A stretch of DNA of 64,000 nucleotides from Streptomyces sp. SUK 48 (GTDB lineage Bacteria > Actinomycetota > Actinomycetes > Streptomycetales > Streptomycetaceae): positions 1,674,001 through 1,738,000 of the forward strand of contig NZ_CP045740.1 in the NCBI RefSeq assembly GCF_009650765.1, in the 5' to 3' direction. Of this stretch, positions 8,687 to 18,606 are shown piece after piece. Made by a program: the position numbers and the translations under genes. The notes beneath the pieces were generated by a model, which saw only the letters and a list, made by a program, of their open reading frames with translations, was not told where the DNA came from and did no database searches. Numbering within the stretch: the first letter of the stretch is position 1; every line of letters starts with the position of its first letter.

Positions 8687-8800
8687 CTTCGGACCCCTTC
8701 GTCAGCCGATGGCCACTCGCAGCCAGGATATGCCGGGGCACCGACAGCGCGGGGCCGGGTGGCGAGGCAGGCGGCCGGTGGACCCGACGGAGCCGGAGGT

Positions 8801-10618
8801 TCAGCGTCCCACCGCGTACCCCTGCATGCCGCGCGGGTTCGCCGCCGCCGACAGGACGCCGGTCTCCGGGTCTCGGGCGACCGCGCACAGGCGGCCCTCG
8901 GACCAGGCGGGGCCGAGGGTGAGGTCGTGGCCGCGGCGGCGCAGGCCGGCCACCACCTCGTCCGGCATCCGGGACTCGACGGTCAGCGCTCCGGGACGGT
9001 GGCCGCGCGGGTAGAAGGAGCTGGGGAAGGCGTCGTTGTGCCAGTTCGGGGCGTCCACGGCGCCCTGGAGGTCGAGTCCGCCGCGGACGGGGGCGCGCAG
9101 GGCGACGGCGAGGAGGAAGTGCGGCTGCCACTGGTCCTGCTGGTCGCCGCCGGGCGTGCCGAACGCCATGACCGGGACGCCGTCGCGCAGCGCGAGGGAG
9201 GGGGTCAGGGTGGTACGGGGGCGGCGGCCGGGGGTGAGGGTGTTCGGCAGGCCCTCCTCCAGCCAGGCCATCTGGAGCCGGGTGCCGAGCGGGAAGCCCA
9301 GTTCGGGCACGACGGGGTTGGACTGGAGCCAGCCGCCGCTGGGCGTGGCCGCGATCATGTTGCCCCAGCGGTCGACCACGTCCAGGTGGCAGGTGTCGCC
9401 CCGGGTGCTCCCGTCGGCGGCCACCCGGGGGTCGCCGGACAGCCGCGCGGCCGTCGGCTCCCCCACGCCCATCGGGTCGAACCCCTCGCCCGCGAGCGGC
9501 GCGGGTTCGCGGGCCGGGCCGGGCAGCCGGGGGGTGCGGCCGCCGGGGGCGCCGGGGCGCAGTTCGTACGACGCCTCGCTCCCGATCAGCGCGCGCCGCC
9601 CGGCGTTGTACTCGTCCGACAGCAGCTCCGTGAGCGGCACCTCGGCGGCGTCGCCGTACCACGCCTCCCGGTCGGCCATGGCCAACTTGCAGCCCTCGAC
9701 GAGGAGATGGACGTAGTCGGCGCTGCCGTACTCGGGCAGTTCCGGTGGCAGCAGGGCGAGTTGCTGGAGGAAGGCGGGGCCCTGACTCCAGGGGCCCGCC
9801 TTGCACACGGTCCAGCCGTTCCAGTCGTACGACACCGGGTCCTCGTACGACGCGGACCAGTTGGCGAGGTCGTCCGCGTCGAGCGTGCCGGTGTGCCGTT
9901 CGCCGCTGGTGTCGAGCGTGGGGCGCCGGGACTGCCGTACCAGGGCCTCGGCGACGAAGCCGGTGCGCCACACCTCGCGGGCCGCCTCGATGCGGGCCTC
10001 CCGGTTCCCGGCCCGCGCGGTCTCGGCGAGCAGCCGGCGCCAGGTGGCGGCGAGGGCGGGGTTGCGCAGCGGCACCCCGGGGCGGGGCGCGCGGCCACCG
10101 GGCAGGTACAGCCGGGCCGAGGACGTCCACTCCGTCTCGAACAGGGCTCGTACGCCGGCGACGGTCGCGCCGATGTTCTCCACCGGCGGATGGCCGTGCT
10201 CCGCATAGCCGATGGCGTATTTCAGCACGTCCTCGAGGGACTTGGTGCCGTGGTCGCGCAGGAGCAGCAGCCAGGCGTCGAAGGCGCCGGGCACGGCGGC
10301 GGCGAGCGGGCCGGTGCCGGGGACGAGGTCCAGGCCGAGGTCCCGGTAGTGCGCGGCGGTGGCGGCCGCCGGGGCCACGCCCTGTCCGCACAGCACCCGG
10401 ACCGCGCCGCCGGCCGGGGCGAGCAGGATCGGCACCTCCCCGGCCGGGCCGTTCAGGTGCGGCTCCACGACGTGCAGCACGAAGGCGCCCGCCACGGCCG
10501 CGTCGAAGGCGTTGCCGCCGTCCTCCAGCACGGCCATCGCGGACTGGGCGGCCAGCCAGTGGGTGGCGGAGGCCATGCCGAAGGTGCCTTGCAGGGTGGG
10601 CCGGGTGGTGAACTGCAC
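8801..10618 (-). CDS. gamma-glutamyltransferase family protein, cytoplasmic form
   Basis: This 605-residue Ntn-hydrolase of the gamma-glutamyltranspeptidase family splits itself before a catalytic threonine. The processing site is visible as RGDTCHLDVVDRWGNMIA at about residues 404-421, with the Thr as new N-terminal nucleophile. The glycine-rich substrate loops (TPSGGWLQSN, then FGTPGGDQQDQW) follow. No signal peptide precedes the family start (GMASATHWLAAQSAMAVLEDGGNAFDAAVA), so the enzyme is probably intracellular and may act on a gamma-glutamyl or related amide rather than extracellular glutathione. The start is GTG with GAGGTG upstream. A second, different family member lies at the right end of the window. 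Confidence 0.9.
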   Translation of the reverse strand: MQFTTRPTLQGTFGMASATHWLAAQSAMAVLEDGGNAFDAAVAGAFVLHVVEPHLNGPAGEVPILLAPAGGAVRVLCGQGVAPAAATAAHYRDLGLDLVPGTGPLAAAVPGAFDAWLLLLRDHGTKSLEDVLKYAIGYAEHGHPPVENIGATVAGVRALFETEWTSSARLYLPGGRAPRPGVPLRNPALAATWRRLLAETARAGNREARIEAAREVWRTGFVAEALVRQSRRPTLDTSGERHTGTLDADDLANWSASYEDPVSYDWNGWTVCKAGPWSQGPAFLQQLALLPPELPEYGSADYVHLLVEGCKLAMADREAWYGDAAEVPLTELLSDEYNAGRRALIGSEASYELRPGAPGGRTPRLPGPAREPAPLAGEGFDPMGVGEPTAARLSGDPRVAADGSTRGDTCHLDVVDRWGNMIAATPSGGWLQSNPVVPELGFPLGTRLQMAWLEEGLPNTLTPGRRPRTTLTPSLALRDGVPVMAFGTPGGDQQDQWQPHFLLAVALRAPVRGGLDLQGAVDAPNWHNDAFPSSFYPRGHRPGALTVESRMPDEVVAGLRRRGHDLTLGPAWSEGRLCAVARDPETGVLSAAANPRGMQGYAVGR

Positions 10619-10891
10619 GTCGCACCTCGCGGGAGTGGGGGCCGGTTCCGGTCGTCCGGCCGGGGCCGGCCGGCGGTCCGGATCGGCCGGTCGTCCGGAT
10701 CAGCCGCCAGGCTACCGACGGTCCCCCGCCGCGTCCGCGTCCCGCCGAACTCCCAGGTGGCGCAGGGCCGATGCGGCCACGCCCGCCCCTCACATGCCCT
10801 GGGCGGCGGGCCCGGCGGGGTGGCGGTGGAGCAGCAGAAGTCGCCGGGCGGGCCGGTGGAGCAGGGGTCGAGGGCGGGGCGGGGGCCGGGA

Positions 10892-11800
10892 TCAGCCGGT
10901 GGCGTGGCGGGTGATCAGGTCCAGCAGGCGCAGCACGGTGGCGTCGGCGGAGGGGCGGCGGACCGCGACCACCACGGTTTCCAGCAGGGGCGATTCGTCG
11001 CGCAGCGGGACGCAGGTGAGGCCCGGGACGGGGAAGTCGCGCAGCCGGTCCGGGAGCAGGCCGACGCACAGGCCGGAGGCGACATAGCTGTACAGGCCCG
11101 TGAGGTCGTCGGCCTCCGCGCGGGCGCGCGGGATGAACCCGGCCTCGTGGCAGGCGAGTTGGACCTGCTGGGCGAGGGCGGGGAGCGCGCCGGGGGCGGG
11201 CAGCACGAAGTCCTCGTCGCGCAGGTCGGCCAGGTCGATGGCGGCGGCGTCCGCCAGCCGGTGGTCGTGGGGCAGCGCGGCGGCGATGCGCTCGACCGCG
11301 AACGCCTCGCTGACGATCTCGGCGGACAGGTTCGAGGGGTCGCGCAGGAATCCGAGGTCCAGTGCGCCGGAGCGGACCATCTCGGCGATCCCGGCGGGCG
11401 TGTCCTGGTGCAGATGGACGCGCAGACCCGGCAGTTCCTCGGCGGCGGCGCGCAGCAGCCCGGGCAGGTAGTGGTGGCTGAGGACGGTCACATAGCCCAC
11501 CCGGACATCGCCCTCCAGGCCGCTCGCGACCCGTCGTACCCGCTCGATCACGGCGGACTGGGCGTCCAGCAGCCGCCGGGCGTCCACGGCGAACACCTCG
11601 CCCGCCGGGGTGAGGGAGACCCCGCCGGACCCGCGCTCGAACAGCCGCACGCCGAGGCCCCGCTCCAGTCGCTGGATCGACTGGCTCAGCGGCGGCTGGC
11701 TCATGTGCAGGCGCTCGGCGGCGCGGCCGAAGTGCTCCTCCTCGGCGACCACCAGGAACTGCTCCAGCAGGCGCTTGGTGAGGTTAATATCTTCGTTCAT
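10892..11800 (-). CDS. LysR-family transcriptional regulator
   Basis: This 302-residue LysR-type regulator has an N-terminal winged helix-turn-helix (EEEHFGRAAERLHMSQPPLS at about residues 14-33, then QSIQRLERGLGVRLFERGSG) and a two-lobed effector domain from about residue 90. The start at 11800 fits the family; a 20-residue upstream extension is in frame but atypical. It lies directly downstream of lysA in the same orientation, separated by a strong terminator, unlike the divergent lysR-lysA pair of E. coli. It could control lysA or the neighbouring gamma-glutamyltransferase homologue; the sequence does not settle this. Its 5' region is a small AT-rich island (ATATATGG near 11820), probably its promoter. 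Confidence 0.9.
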   Translation of the reverse strand: MNEDINLTKRLLEQFLVVAEEEHFGRAAERLHMSQPPLSQSIQRLERGLGVRLFERGSGGVSLTPAGEVFAVDARRLLDAQSAVIERVRRVASGLEGDVRVGYVTVLSHHYLPGLLRAAAEELPGLRVHLHQDTPAGIAEMVRSGALDLGFLRDPSNLSAEIVSEAFAVERIAAALPHDHRLADAAAIDLADLRDEDFVLPAPGALPALAQQVQLACHEAGFIPRARAEADDLTGLYSYVASGLCVGLLPDRLRDFPVPGLTCVPLRDESPLLETVVVAVRRPSADATVLRLLDLITRHATG

Positions 11801-11868
11801 ATTGGCCACAGGATGACCATATATGGAGCAGACATGTCCGGCGCGGTGGGGCGACGGCACGGTGGGGC

Positions 11869-11906
11869 GCGACCGCCCCGCCGGAGCGCTCCGGCGGGGC
11901 GGTCGC
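11869..11906 (-). terminator. perfect 38-nt palindrome after lysA
   Basis: Two 19-nt arms (GCGACCGCCCCGCCGGAGC, 11869-11887, and its exact complement, 11888-11906) abut without spacer, only three nucleotides after the lysA stop. The RNA would form an extremely stable hairpin. There is no U-tract, as is usual for terminators in high-GC actinomycetes. It should end lysA transcription and insulate the LysR gene. Confidence 0.85.
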
Positions 11907-11909
11907 CGC

Positions 11910-13238
11910 TCACAGGCCGACGTCGCGGCGGCGGATGTCCTCCAACGACTCCCGGCGGACCAGCAGCCGGGCCCGGCCGTCGCGTACGGCGACCACGGGC
12001 GGGCGGCCGACCAGGTTGTAGCCGGAGGCCATGGAGAGGTGGTAGGCGCCGGCGACCGGTACGCCGAGGAGGTCGCCGGGGCGGAGGTCGGCGGGGAGTT
12101 CGGCGTCGGCGGCGAGCACGTCGCCCGCCTCGCAGTGCCGGCCCACGACGGTCGTGCGGACCGGGTCGGCGGCGCTGTGCCGGCCGATCAGCCGGGGGGC
12201 GTACCGCACGCCGTACAGGGCGGGGCGCGGGTTGTCGCTCATGCCGCCGTCCACGGCGACGAAGACGTGCTCGCCGGTGTGCTTGACCGACAGCACCCGG
12301 TACAGGGCGATCCCGGCGGGGCCCGCGATCGCCCGGCCCGGTTCGATGATCAGGCGGGGCACCGGCAGCCCGGCCGAGGCGCAGGCGCCGGCGAGTTCGG
12401 CGCGCACCTTTCGGGCCAGTGAGGTGAGGTCCAGGGCCTCCTCGCCGGGCCGGTAGGCGATGCCGTGGCCGCCGCCGAGGTCCAGTTCGGGCAGCACCAC
12501 GCCGTGCTGCTCGTACAGCCGGGTCATCAGTCCGACCATCCGGCGCACGGCGGTCAGATAGGGCTTGACGGTGGTGATCTGGGAGCCCAAGTGGCAGTGC
12601 AGGCCGGTGAGTTCCAGATTGGGCTGGTCGAGGATGCGGGTCAGGGCGTGCAGCGCGTAGCCGTCGCGGATGGAGAGGCCGAACTTCTGGTCCTCGGTGC
12701 CGGTGCGGATCTTGTCGTGGCCGCCCGCGCTGATGCCGGGGACGACGCGCACCATCACCTTCTGCCGGCCGTCCGGCCCGACGGCGGCGGCCAGCCGGGC
12801 GATCTCCGAGGGGCTGTCGATGACGACGCGCCCGACGCCCAGGCGCAGCGCGGCCTCCAGGTCGCGCGGGGTCTTGGCGTTGCCGTGCAGCACGATCCGC
12901 TCGGGCGGGAAGCCGGTGGTGACGGCGAGTTCGAGTTCCCCGGCGGAGCAGACGTCCAGGCCGAGGCCCTCCTCCTCCATCCAGCGGGCCATGGCCCGGC
13001 ACAGGAACGCCTTGGCGGCGTAGAGGACTTCGGCGTCGGGGAAGGCGTGGCGGTAGGTACGGCAGCGGTCGCGGACCTCGGCCTCGTCCAGGACGTAGAC
13101 GGGGGTGCCGAAGCGGTCGGCGACCTCGGCGAGCGGGACGCCGCCCACCGCGAGGTCGCCCGCGCGGGGCTCGGTGGTGGAGGCGGGCCAGACCGACAAC
13201 GCGTCGGTGGTCGTGGGCAGTTCGTGGACCGTGGTCAT
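11910..13238 (-). CDS. lysA: diaminopimelate decarboxylase (stand-alone copy)
   Basis: This 442-residue fold-type III PLP enzyme decarboxylates meso-diaminopimelate to L-lysine, the last step of lysine biosynthesis. The PLP lysine is in YAAKAFLCRAM (about residues 71-81), followed by LDVCSAGELELA, the HGNAKTP loop, LHCHLGSQI, the glycine-rich phosphate-binding segment DLGGGHGIAY, EPGRAIAG and the intersubunit Cys region GRHCEAGDVLA. The ATG at 13238 has AGAGGAACG upstream. Streptomycetes usually have another lysA beside homoserine dehydrogenase and threonine genes; here no such genes are adjacent and a LysR gene follows, so this is probably the second, separately regulated copy. A related decarboxylase specificity cannot be excluded. 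Confidence 0.92.
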   Translation of the reverse strand: MTTVHELPTTTDALSVWPASTTEPRAGDLAVGGVPLAEVADRFGTPVYVLDEAEVRDRCRTYRHAFPDAEVLYAAKAFLCRAMARWMEEEGLGLDVCSAGELELAVTTGFPPERIVLHGNAKTPRDLEAALRLGVGRVVIDSPSEIARLAAAVGPDGRQKVMVRVVPGISAGGHDKIRTGTEDQKFGLSIRDGYALHALTRILDQPNLELTGLHCHLGSQITTVKPYLTAVRRMVGLMTRLYEQHGVVLPELDLGGGHGIAYRPGEEALDLTSLARKVRAELAGACASAGLPVPRLIIEPGRAIAGPAGIALYRVLSVKHTGEHVFVAVDGGMSDNPRPALYGVRYAPRLIGRHSAADPVRTTVVGRHCEAGDVLAADAELPADLRPGDLLGVPVAGAYHLSMASGYNLVGRPPVVAVRDGRARLLVRRESLEDIRRRDVGL

Positions 13239-13326
13239 CTCGGCGTTCCTCTTTCGGGCGTTCCGTCGTCAAGCGGTCCGGGCTCGGGAGCTCCCAGCTC
13301 AGGCGAGCCGGGCTCGGGCGCCCGGC

Positions 13327-13677
13327 TCAGGCGATCCGGGCGGTCCGCGGCGCGCGGGCGGCGGCCGGGGCGGGCCGCGGTACCGGGGCGGGCGCGGGGG
13401 CGGTGAACTGCGGGTCCACCGTGAGGACGGTGACGCCGAGCGGTGCGGTCAGGGTGCGCAGTTCGGCCCCCGCGAGGCGGATGAAGGCGTGGCCGGAGCC
13501 GAGGGTTGCGGTGAGCCGGCGTACGGAGGTGAAGGCGACGGCGGTGCGCTCGCCGAGCGGGGTGCGGAAGAGCCGTACCGCGTGCCCGGAGGGTCCCGGC
13601 CGGACCGGGACGTACAGGGATCCGGCCGGGAACGGTTCGGGGGGCTCGGGGTCGTCGCCGTGGCGGAGTTCGGTCAT
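13327..13677 (-). CDS. small SAV_915/SseB-like protein
   Basis: This 116-residue protein resembles the SAV_915 (SseB-related) family common in Streptomyces. The core shows LYVPVRPGPSGHAVRLFRTP, then ERTAVAFTSVRRLTATLGSGHAFIRLA and a C-terminal VTVLTVDP strand, followed by a short Ala/Pro tail. Family members are cytoplasmic and of unknown function, sometimes beside type VII secretion genes. The start at 13677 has an excellent GGGAGG 6 nt upstream; the in-frame extension lacks support. It is 88 nt upstream of lysA on the same strand. A second relative lies at 27099-27608. Confidence 0.75.
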   Translation of the reverse strand: MTELRHGDDPEPPEPFPAGSLYVPVRPGPSGHAVRLFRTPLGERTAVAFTSVRRLTATLGSGHAFIRLAGAELRTLTAPLGVTVLTVDPQFTAPAPAPVPRPAPAAARAPRTARIA

Positions 13678-14004
13678 GGGATGCCTCCCGTGAGGCGGGG
13701 AGCGTGGAGTCTGGGAGACCCCGGACGCGGGGAGGCGGCCCGGGGTTCGCTGTCGACGGTATGCCCGCGCCACCCGGTTGCCGGACCCTTCCTGACGTGA
13801 CGCTGACGGTGAGCCGGGCGGCTTTGACGGGTTGCTGACGGCCGCTCCGGGAGGGCCCGGGACAGGGCGTCAGCGGAGCGCCAAGAAAGGGCGTACGCCC
13901 TGTTCCGGGGCCTGGAACGCGGGTGTGATGGAGGGGATCCCCGAGAACCGCCGGCCGGGACGCCCTCGTCGTCCGACGGCCGCCGTCCGCAGAAGGTGGC
14001 AGCG
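13678..14004. other. 327-nt divergent intergenic region between the SAV_915-like gene and usp
   Basis: The region separates two divergently transcribed genes and must hold both promoters. It contains two copies of the 11-bp-period TGACGG direct repeat (13793-13809 and 13825-13841), described separately. Nothing else coding was found. Confidence 0.5.
13793..13841 (+). promoter_or_regulatory. paired TGACGG direct repeats upstream of usp
   Basis: The first site is TGACGT-N5-TGACGG (13793-13809) and the second TGACGG-N5-TGACGG (13825-13841). Each has an 11-bp period, and the two sites are offset by 32 bp. The same geometry occurs upstream of the kdp operon. Direct repeats on one helix face are typical of OmpR/PhoB-family response regulators, so KdpE is the natural candidate. 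The sites are 164 nt upstream of the usp start and 116 nt upstream of the divergent small gene. Confidence 0.55.
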
Positions 14005-14571
14005 ATGTCGAAGTACCAGGAGTCGGCGGCGGCGCGTGTGCTGGTGGGGGTCAGCGGCTCGCCGGGCAGTCTCGCCGCGCTCGGGCGGGCCGCAATCGAG
14101 GCCCGGCTGCGCGGGGCGCAGCTGTGGCCGGTGACGGCCTGGGAGCCGCCGGAGGGGGATCTCGCCGCGCGCCGCTTTCCCGCCGCGGCGGCGCTGGTCC
14201 CGGAGTGGGAACGGCTCGCCCGGGAACGGCTCCTCGACGCGCTGCGCGCCGTGTTCGGCGACGCCTCGACCGGGCTGCCCGGCGGGACGCTCGTCGCCCG
14301 GGGCGCCCCGGGGCCCGCGCTGGTGCGCCTCGCCGGGCGCGACGGCGACCTCCTCGTGATCGGGGCCGGTGGCCGCGGGCGGCTGCGCCGCGGCCTGTGG
14401 CCCTCGGTGAGCCGCTACTGCCTCGCCCACGCCACCTGCCCCGTACTCGCGGTCCCGCCCTCCCCTCTGCACGCCGCGCTGACGAGCGCCCACCGTCGCA
14501 ACACGTTGCGGCTGCGCTTGGACAGCGGCGACGTGGAACGGGAGCTGGGGGTCGCGCCGCCGGGGGTGTGA
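14005..14571 (+). CDS. universal stress protein, single UspA domain
   Basis: This 188-residue cytoplasmic protein is one UspA domain. The first strand and nucleotide loop read RVLVGVSGSPGSLAALGRAA. The C-terminal ATP-binding signature G-x2-G-x9-G(S/T) is recognisable in GAGGRGRLRRGLWPSVSRYC, and the final strand is CPVLAVPPS. Usp proteins bind ATP, or c-di-AMP in some K+-related members. The start at 14005 is preferred over GTG 13996 because AGAAGG is 8 nt upstream of the ATG. It converges on kdpE and has the putative KdpE-type repeats in its upstream region, which suggests it responds to the same K+/osmotic signal. Confidence 0.88.
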   Translation: MSKYQESAAARVLVGVSGSPGSLAALGRAAIEARLRGAQLWPVTAWEPPEGDLAARRFPAAAALVPEWERLARERLLDALRAVFGDASTGLPGGTLVARGAPGPALVRLAGRDGDLLVIGAGGRGRLRRGLWPSVSRYCLAHATCPVLAVPPSPLHAALTSAHRRNTLRLRLDSGDVERELGVAPPGV

Positions 14572-15045
14572 AGCGAAGCCCCGGGGGGCCTGAGCGGACC
14601 GGGGGCCGACAGCCTGGGGGCTGAGCCACCCTGGGGGGAGCCACCCCCAGGGGTGGCAGCGCACGGAGGGGGCGGTCGGCCGCCGAGCGCGACACCGCCG
14701 CGCCGTCCTGTGGCCTGAAACGACGCCTGAAACGACGCCCGGAGCCCGGCACTTGCGGCACTGAACCGGCGCCCAGAACCCGAGCCCGCACGCGGGCCCG
14801 AACCGGCCAAGGGAGGAACCGGATGTCCCGGACCGCGCCGCCCCGGTCCCGACCGTCCGGGGACCTGAGTTCGGCCCGCGCAGCCCGACGGCCCGAACCG
14901 AGGCCCCGTCACGGAGGTCACCAGGACCGCCACCGGCTCCCGGCTCCCGATCCCGATCCCGCGCCCTCCGATGCCCGCGCCCGGCAACCGAGGCGGCCGG
15001 GGCCCGACGTGGCCGTCCGGCCGGAGCGCGCGGCCCCCGCCCCGC
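14572..15045. other. 474-nt convergent intergenic region between usp and kdpE
   Basis: The region lies between converging 3' ends. An imperfect hairpin at 14625-14657 (GCCACCCTGGGGGG against CCCCCAGGGGTGGC) is a plausible bidirectional terminator. An 86-codon plus-strand frame at 14823-15083 has a good GGGAGG site but Arg/Pro-rich non-coding composition and overlaps the kdpE 3' end; it is not called. The rest is low-complexity GC-rich sequence. Confidence 0.5.
14625..14657. terminator. imperfect hairpin between usp and kdpE
   Basis: Arms at 14625-14638 and 14644-14657 pair with one bulge, giving a GC-rich stem with a short loop about 50 nt after the usp stop. It suits a terminator for usp and may serve kdpE on the other strand. 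Confidence 0.5.
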
Positions 15046-15729
15046 TCACCCCTCGAACCGGTACCCCATCCCCGGCTCCGTGATCAGGTACCGGGGATGC
15101 GCGGGGTCGTTCTCCAGTTTGCGGCGGAGCTGGGCCATGTAGACGCGGAGGTAGTTGGTCTTGTCGGCCTGGGTGACGCCCCATACCTCTCGCAGCAGAT
15201 GCCGCTGGGTGATCAGCCGGCCGGGGTTGGTCACCAGGATCTCCAGCAGCTGCCACTCGGTCGGGGTGAGCCGTACGTCCCTGCCGTCCCGTGACACCTT
15301 CTTGGCCGCCAGGTCGATGCTGAAGTGCGGCGTCCGCACCAGGACCCGCTCCGGCGCGGCCGGGGCGTCCTCGGTGCGGCGGACCGCGGCGCGCAGCCGG
15401 GCCAGCAGCTCGTCCATGCTGAACGGCTTGGTGACGTAGTCGTCCGCGCCCGCGTCGAGCGCCGCGACCTTCTCGCCGGACGCCTGCCGGGCGGACAGCA
15501 CGATGACCGGGGCCCGGGTCCAGCCGCGCAGCGACCGGATGACGTCGACGCCGTCCATGTCGGGCAGCCCGAGGTCCAGCAGGACCACGTCGGGTCTGCG
15601 CGCGGCGGCGAGACGCAGGGCGGTGGCCCCGTCGGGGGCGGCGTCGACGCCGTAGCGGCGCGCCCGCAGGTTGATGACGAGGGCCCGTACGAGCTGCGGG
15701 TCGTCCTCGACCACGAGCACCCGGGTCAT
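15046..15729 (-). CDS. kdpE: potassium-responsive response regulator KdpE
   Basis: This 227-residue OmpR-family response regulator has a receiver domain with acidic pocket VVEDD, phospho-acceptor Asp in VVLLDLGLPDMDG (about residue 52), the conserved Thr/Ser VIVLSARQ and Lys in DYVTKPFSMDEL. The C-terminal winged helix (LTPTEWQLLEILVTNPGRLI, then TNYLRVYMAQLRRKLE) follows. With KdpD it activates kdpFABC during K+ limitation. The ATG at 15729 (MTRVLVVEDD) is preferred to upstream in-frame starts. It is 112 nt downstream of kdpC on the same strand, whereas kdpD is about 7.3 kb upstream, beyond a K+ transporter gene. Confidence 0.95.
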   Translation of the reverse strand: MTRVLVVEDDPQLVRALVINLRARRYGVDAAPDGATALRLAAARRPDVVLLDLGLPDMDGVDVIRSLRGWTRAPVIVLSARQASGEKVAALDAGADDYVTKPFSMDELLARLRAAVRRTEDAPAAPERVLVRTPHFSIDLAAKKVSRDGRDVRLTPTEWQLLEILVTNPGRLITQRHLLREVWGVTQADKTNYLRVYMAQLRRKLENDPAHPRYLITEPGMGYRFEG

Positions 15730-15841
15730 GGGTGTCACTCTCCTGTCCGTGAAGGGGGCTTCGCGGGGGAAGCCGCGGGAGCCGGCGCCGCCGGGAGGCA
15801 TCCCGGGGCGCCAGCTCCCGTGTGCGGGTCGGGTGCGGCCG

Positions 15842-16474
15842 TCACCGCCGTGCGGTGAGGTCCCGCAGCGCGACGTTGAGTTCGAGGACGTTGACCTGCG
15901 GCTCGCCCACGAAGCCGAGGGCGCGGCCCTGGGTGTGCTCCTTCACCAGTTGCTCGACCCGCGCGACGGACAGGCCGTTGCGCTCGGCGACCCGGTGCAC
16001 CTGGAGTTCGGCGTACGCCGGGGAGATGGCCGGGTCGAGGCCGGAGCCGGAGGAGGTGACCGCGTCCGCCGGGACCTGGGCGGGCCGCACGGTGTAGCCG
16101 GGCACGGAGTTGTCCTCCACGACCTTCGCCCGGGCGTCCTCGACGGACTTGACGAGCTTGGGGTTGTCGGCGGCCAGGTTGGTCGCCCCGGAAAGGATCA
16201 GCTTGTACCGGGTGTTGACGGAGTTGGTGCCGAGTCCGGCGGTGGGCCGGGGCTGGAAGTACTTCAGGCCGTAGCCCTGCTGGCCGATCAGGGAGGAGCC
16301 GACGACCTTGCCGTGCGAGGTGATCTCGGAGCCGTTCGCCCGGCCGGGGAACAGCGCCTGGGCGACACCGGTGACGGCCAGCGGGTAGAGGACGCCGGTC
16401 ACCAGGGTCAGCACCAGCAGGGCCCGCAGGCCCGCCCAGAGCAACCGGGCGGTGTTCGTGACGGAGTTGTTCAT
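15842..16474 (-). CDS. kdpC: K+-transporting ATPase subunit C
   Basis: KdpC, 210 residues, is the single-span membrane subunit that stabilises the KdpFABC K+ pump and raises its ATP affinity. The N-terminal transmembrane helix is at about residues 10-38 (LRALLVLTLVTGVLYPLAVT), followed by a periplasm-facing domain with the conserved GSSLIGQQ, FQPRPTA and SGSGLDPAISP motifs and RVEQLVKEHT. It starts five nucleotides after kdpB. Confidence 0.97.
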   Translation of the reverse strand: MNNSVTNTARLLWAGLRALLVLTLVTGVLYPLAVTGVAQALFPGRANGSEITSHGKVVGSSLIGQQGYGLKYFQPRPTAGLGTNSVNTRYKLILSGATNLAADNPKLVKSVEDARAKVVEDNSVPGYTVRPAQVPADAVTSSGSGLDPAISPAYAELQVHRVAERNGLSVARVEQLVKEHTQGRALGFVGEPQVNVLELNVALRDLTARR

Positions 16475-16479
16475 GGCGA

Positions 16480-18605
<2,126 letters not shown>

Positions 18606-18606
<1 letters not shown>

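Noticed and set aside
6923..12286. 1787-codon plus-strand open frame
   Set aside because: It is antisense to the macro-domain, flavoprotein, gamma-glutamyltransferase, LysR and lysA genes; the Gly/Val/Arg composition is the normal reverse-frame artefact of high-GC DNA.
14823..15083. 86-codon plus-strand frame with a good GGGAGG site
   Set aside because: The product is Arg/Pro/Ala-rich without structure, overlaps the 3' end of kdpE, and looks like shadow coding in a GC-rich gap.
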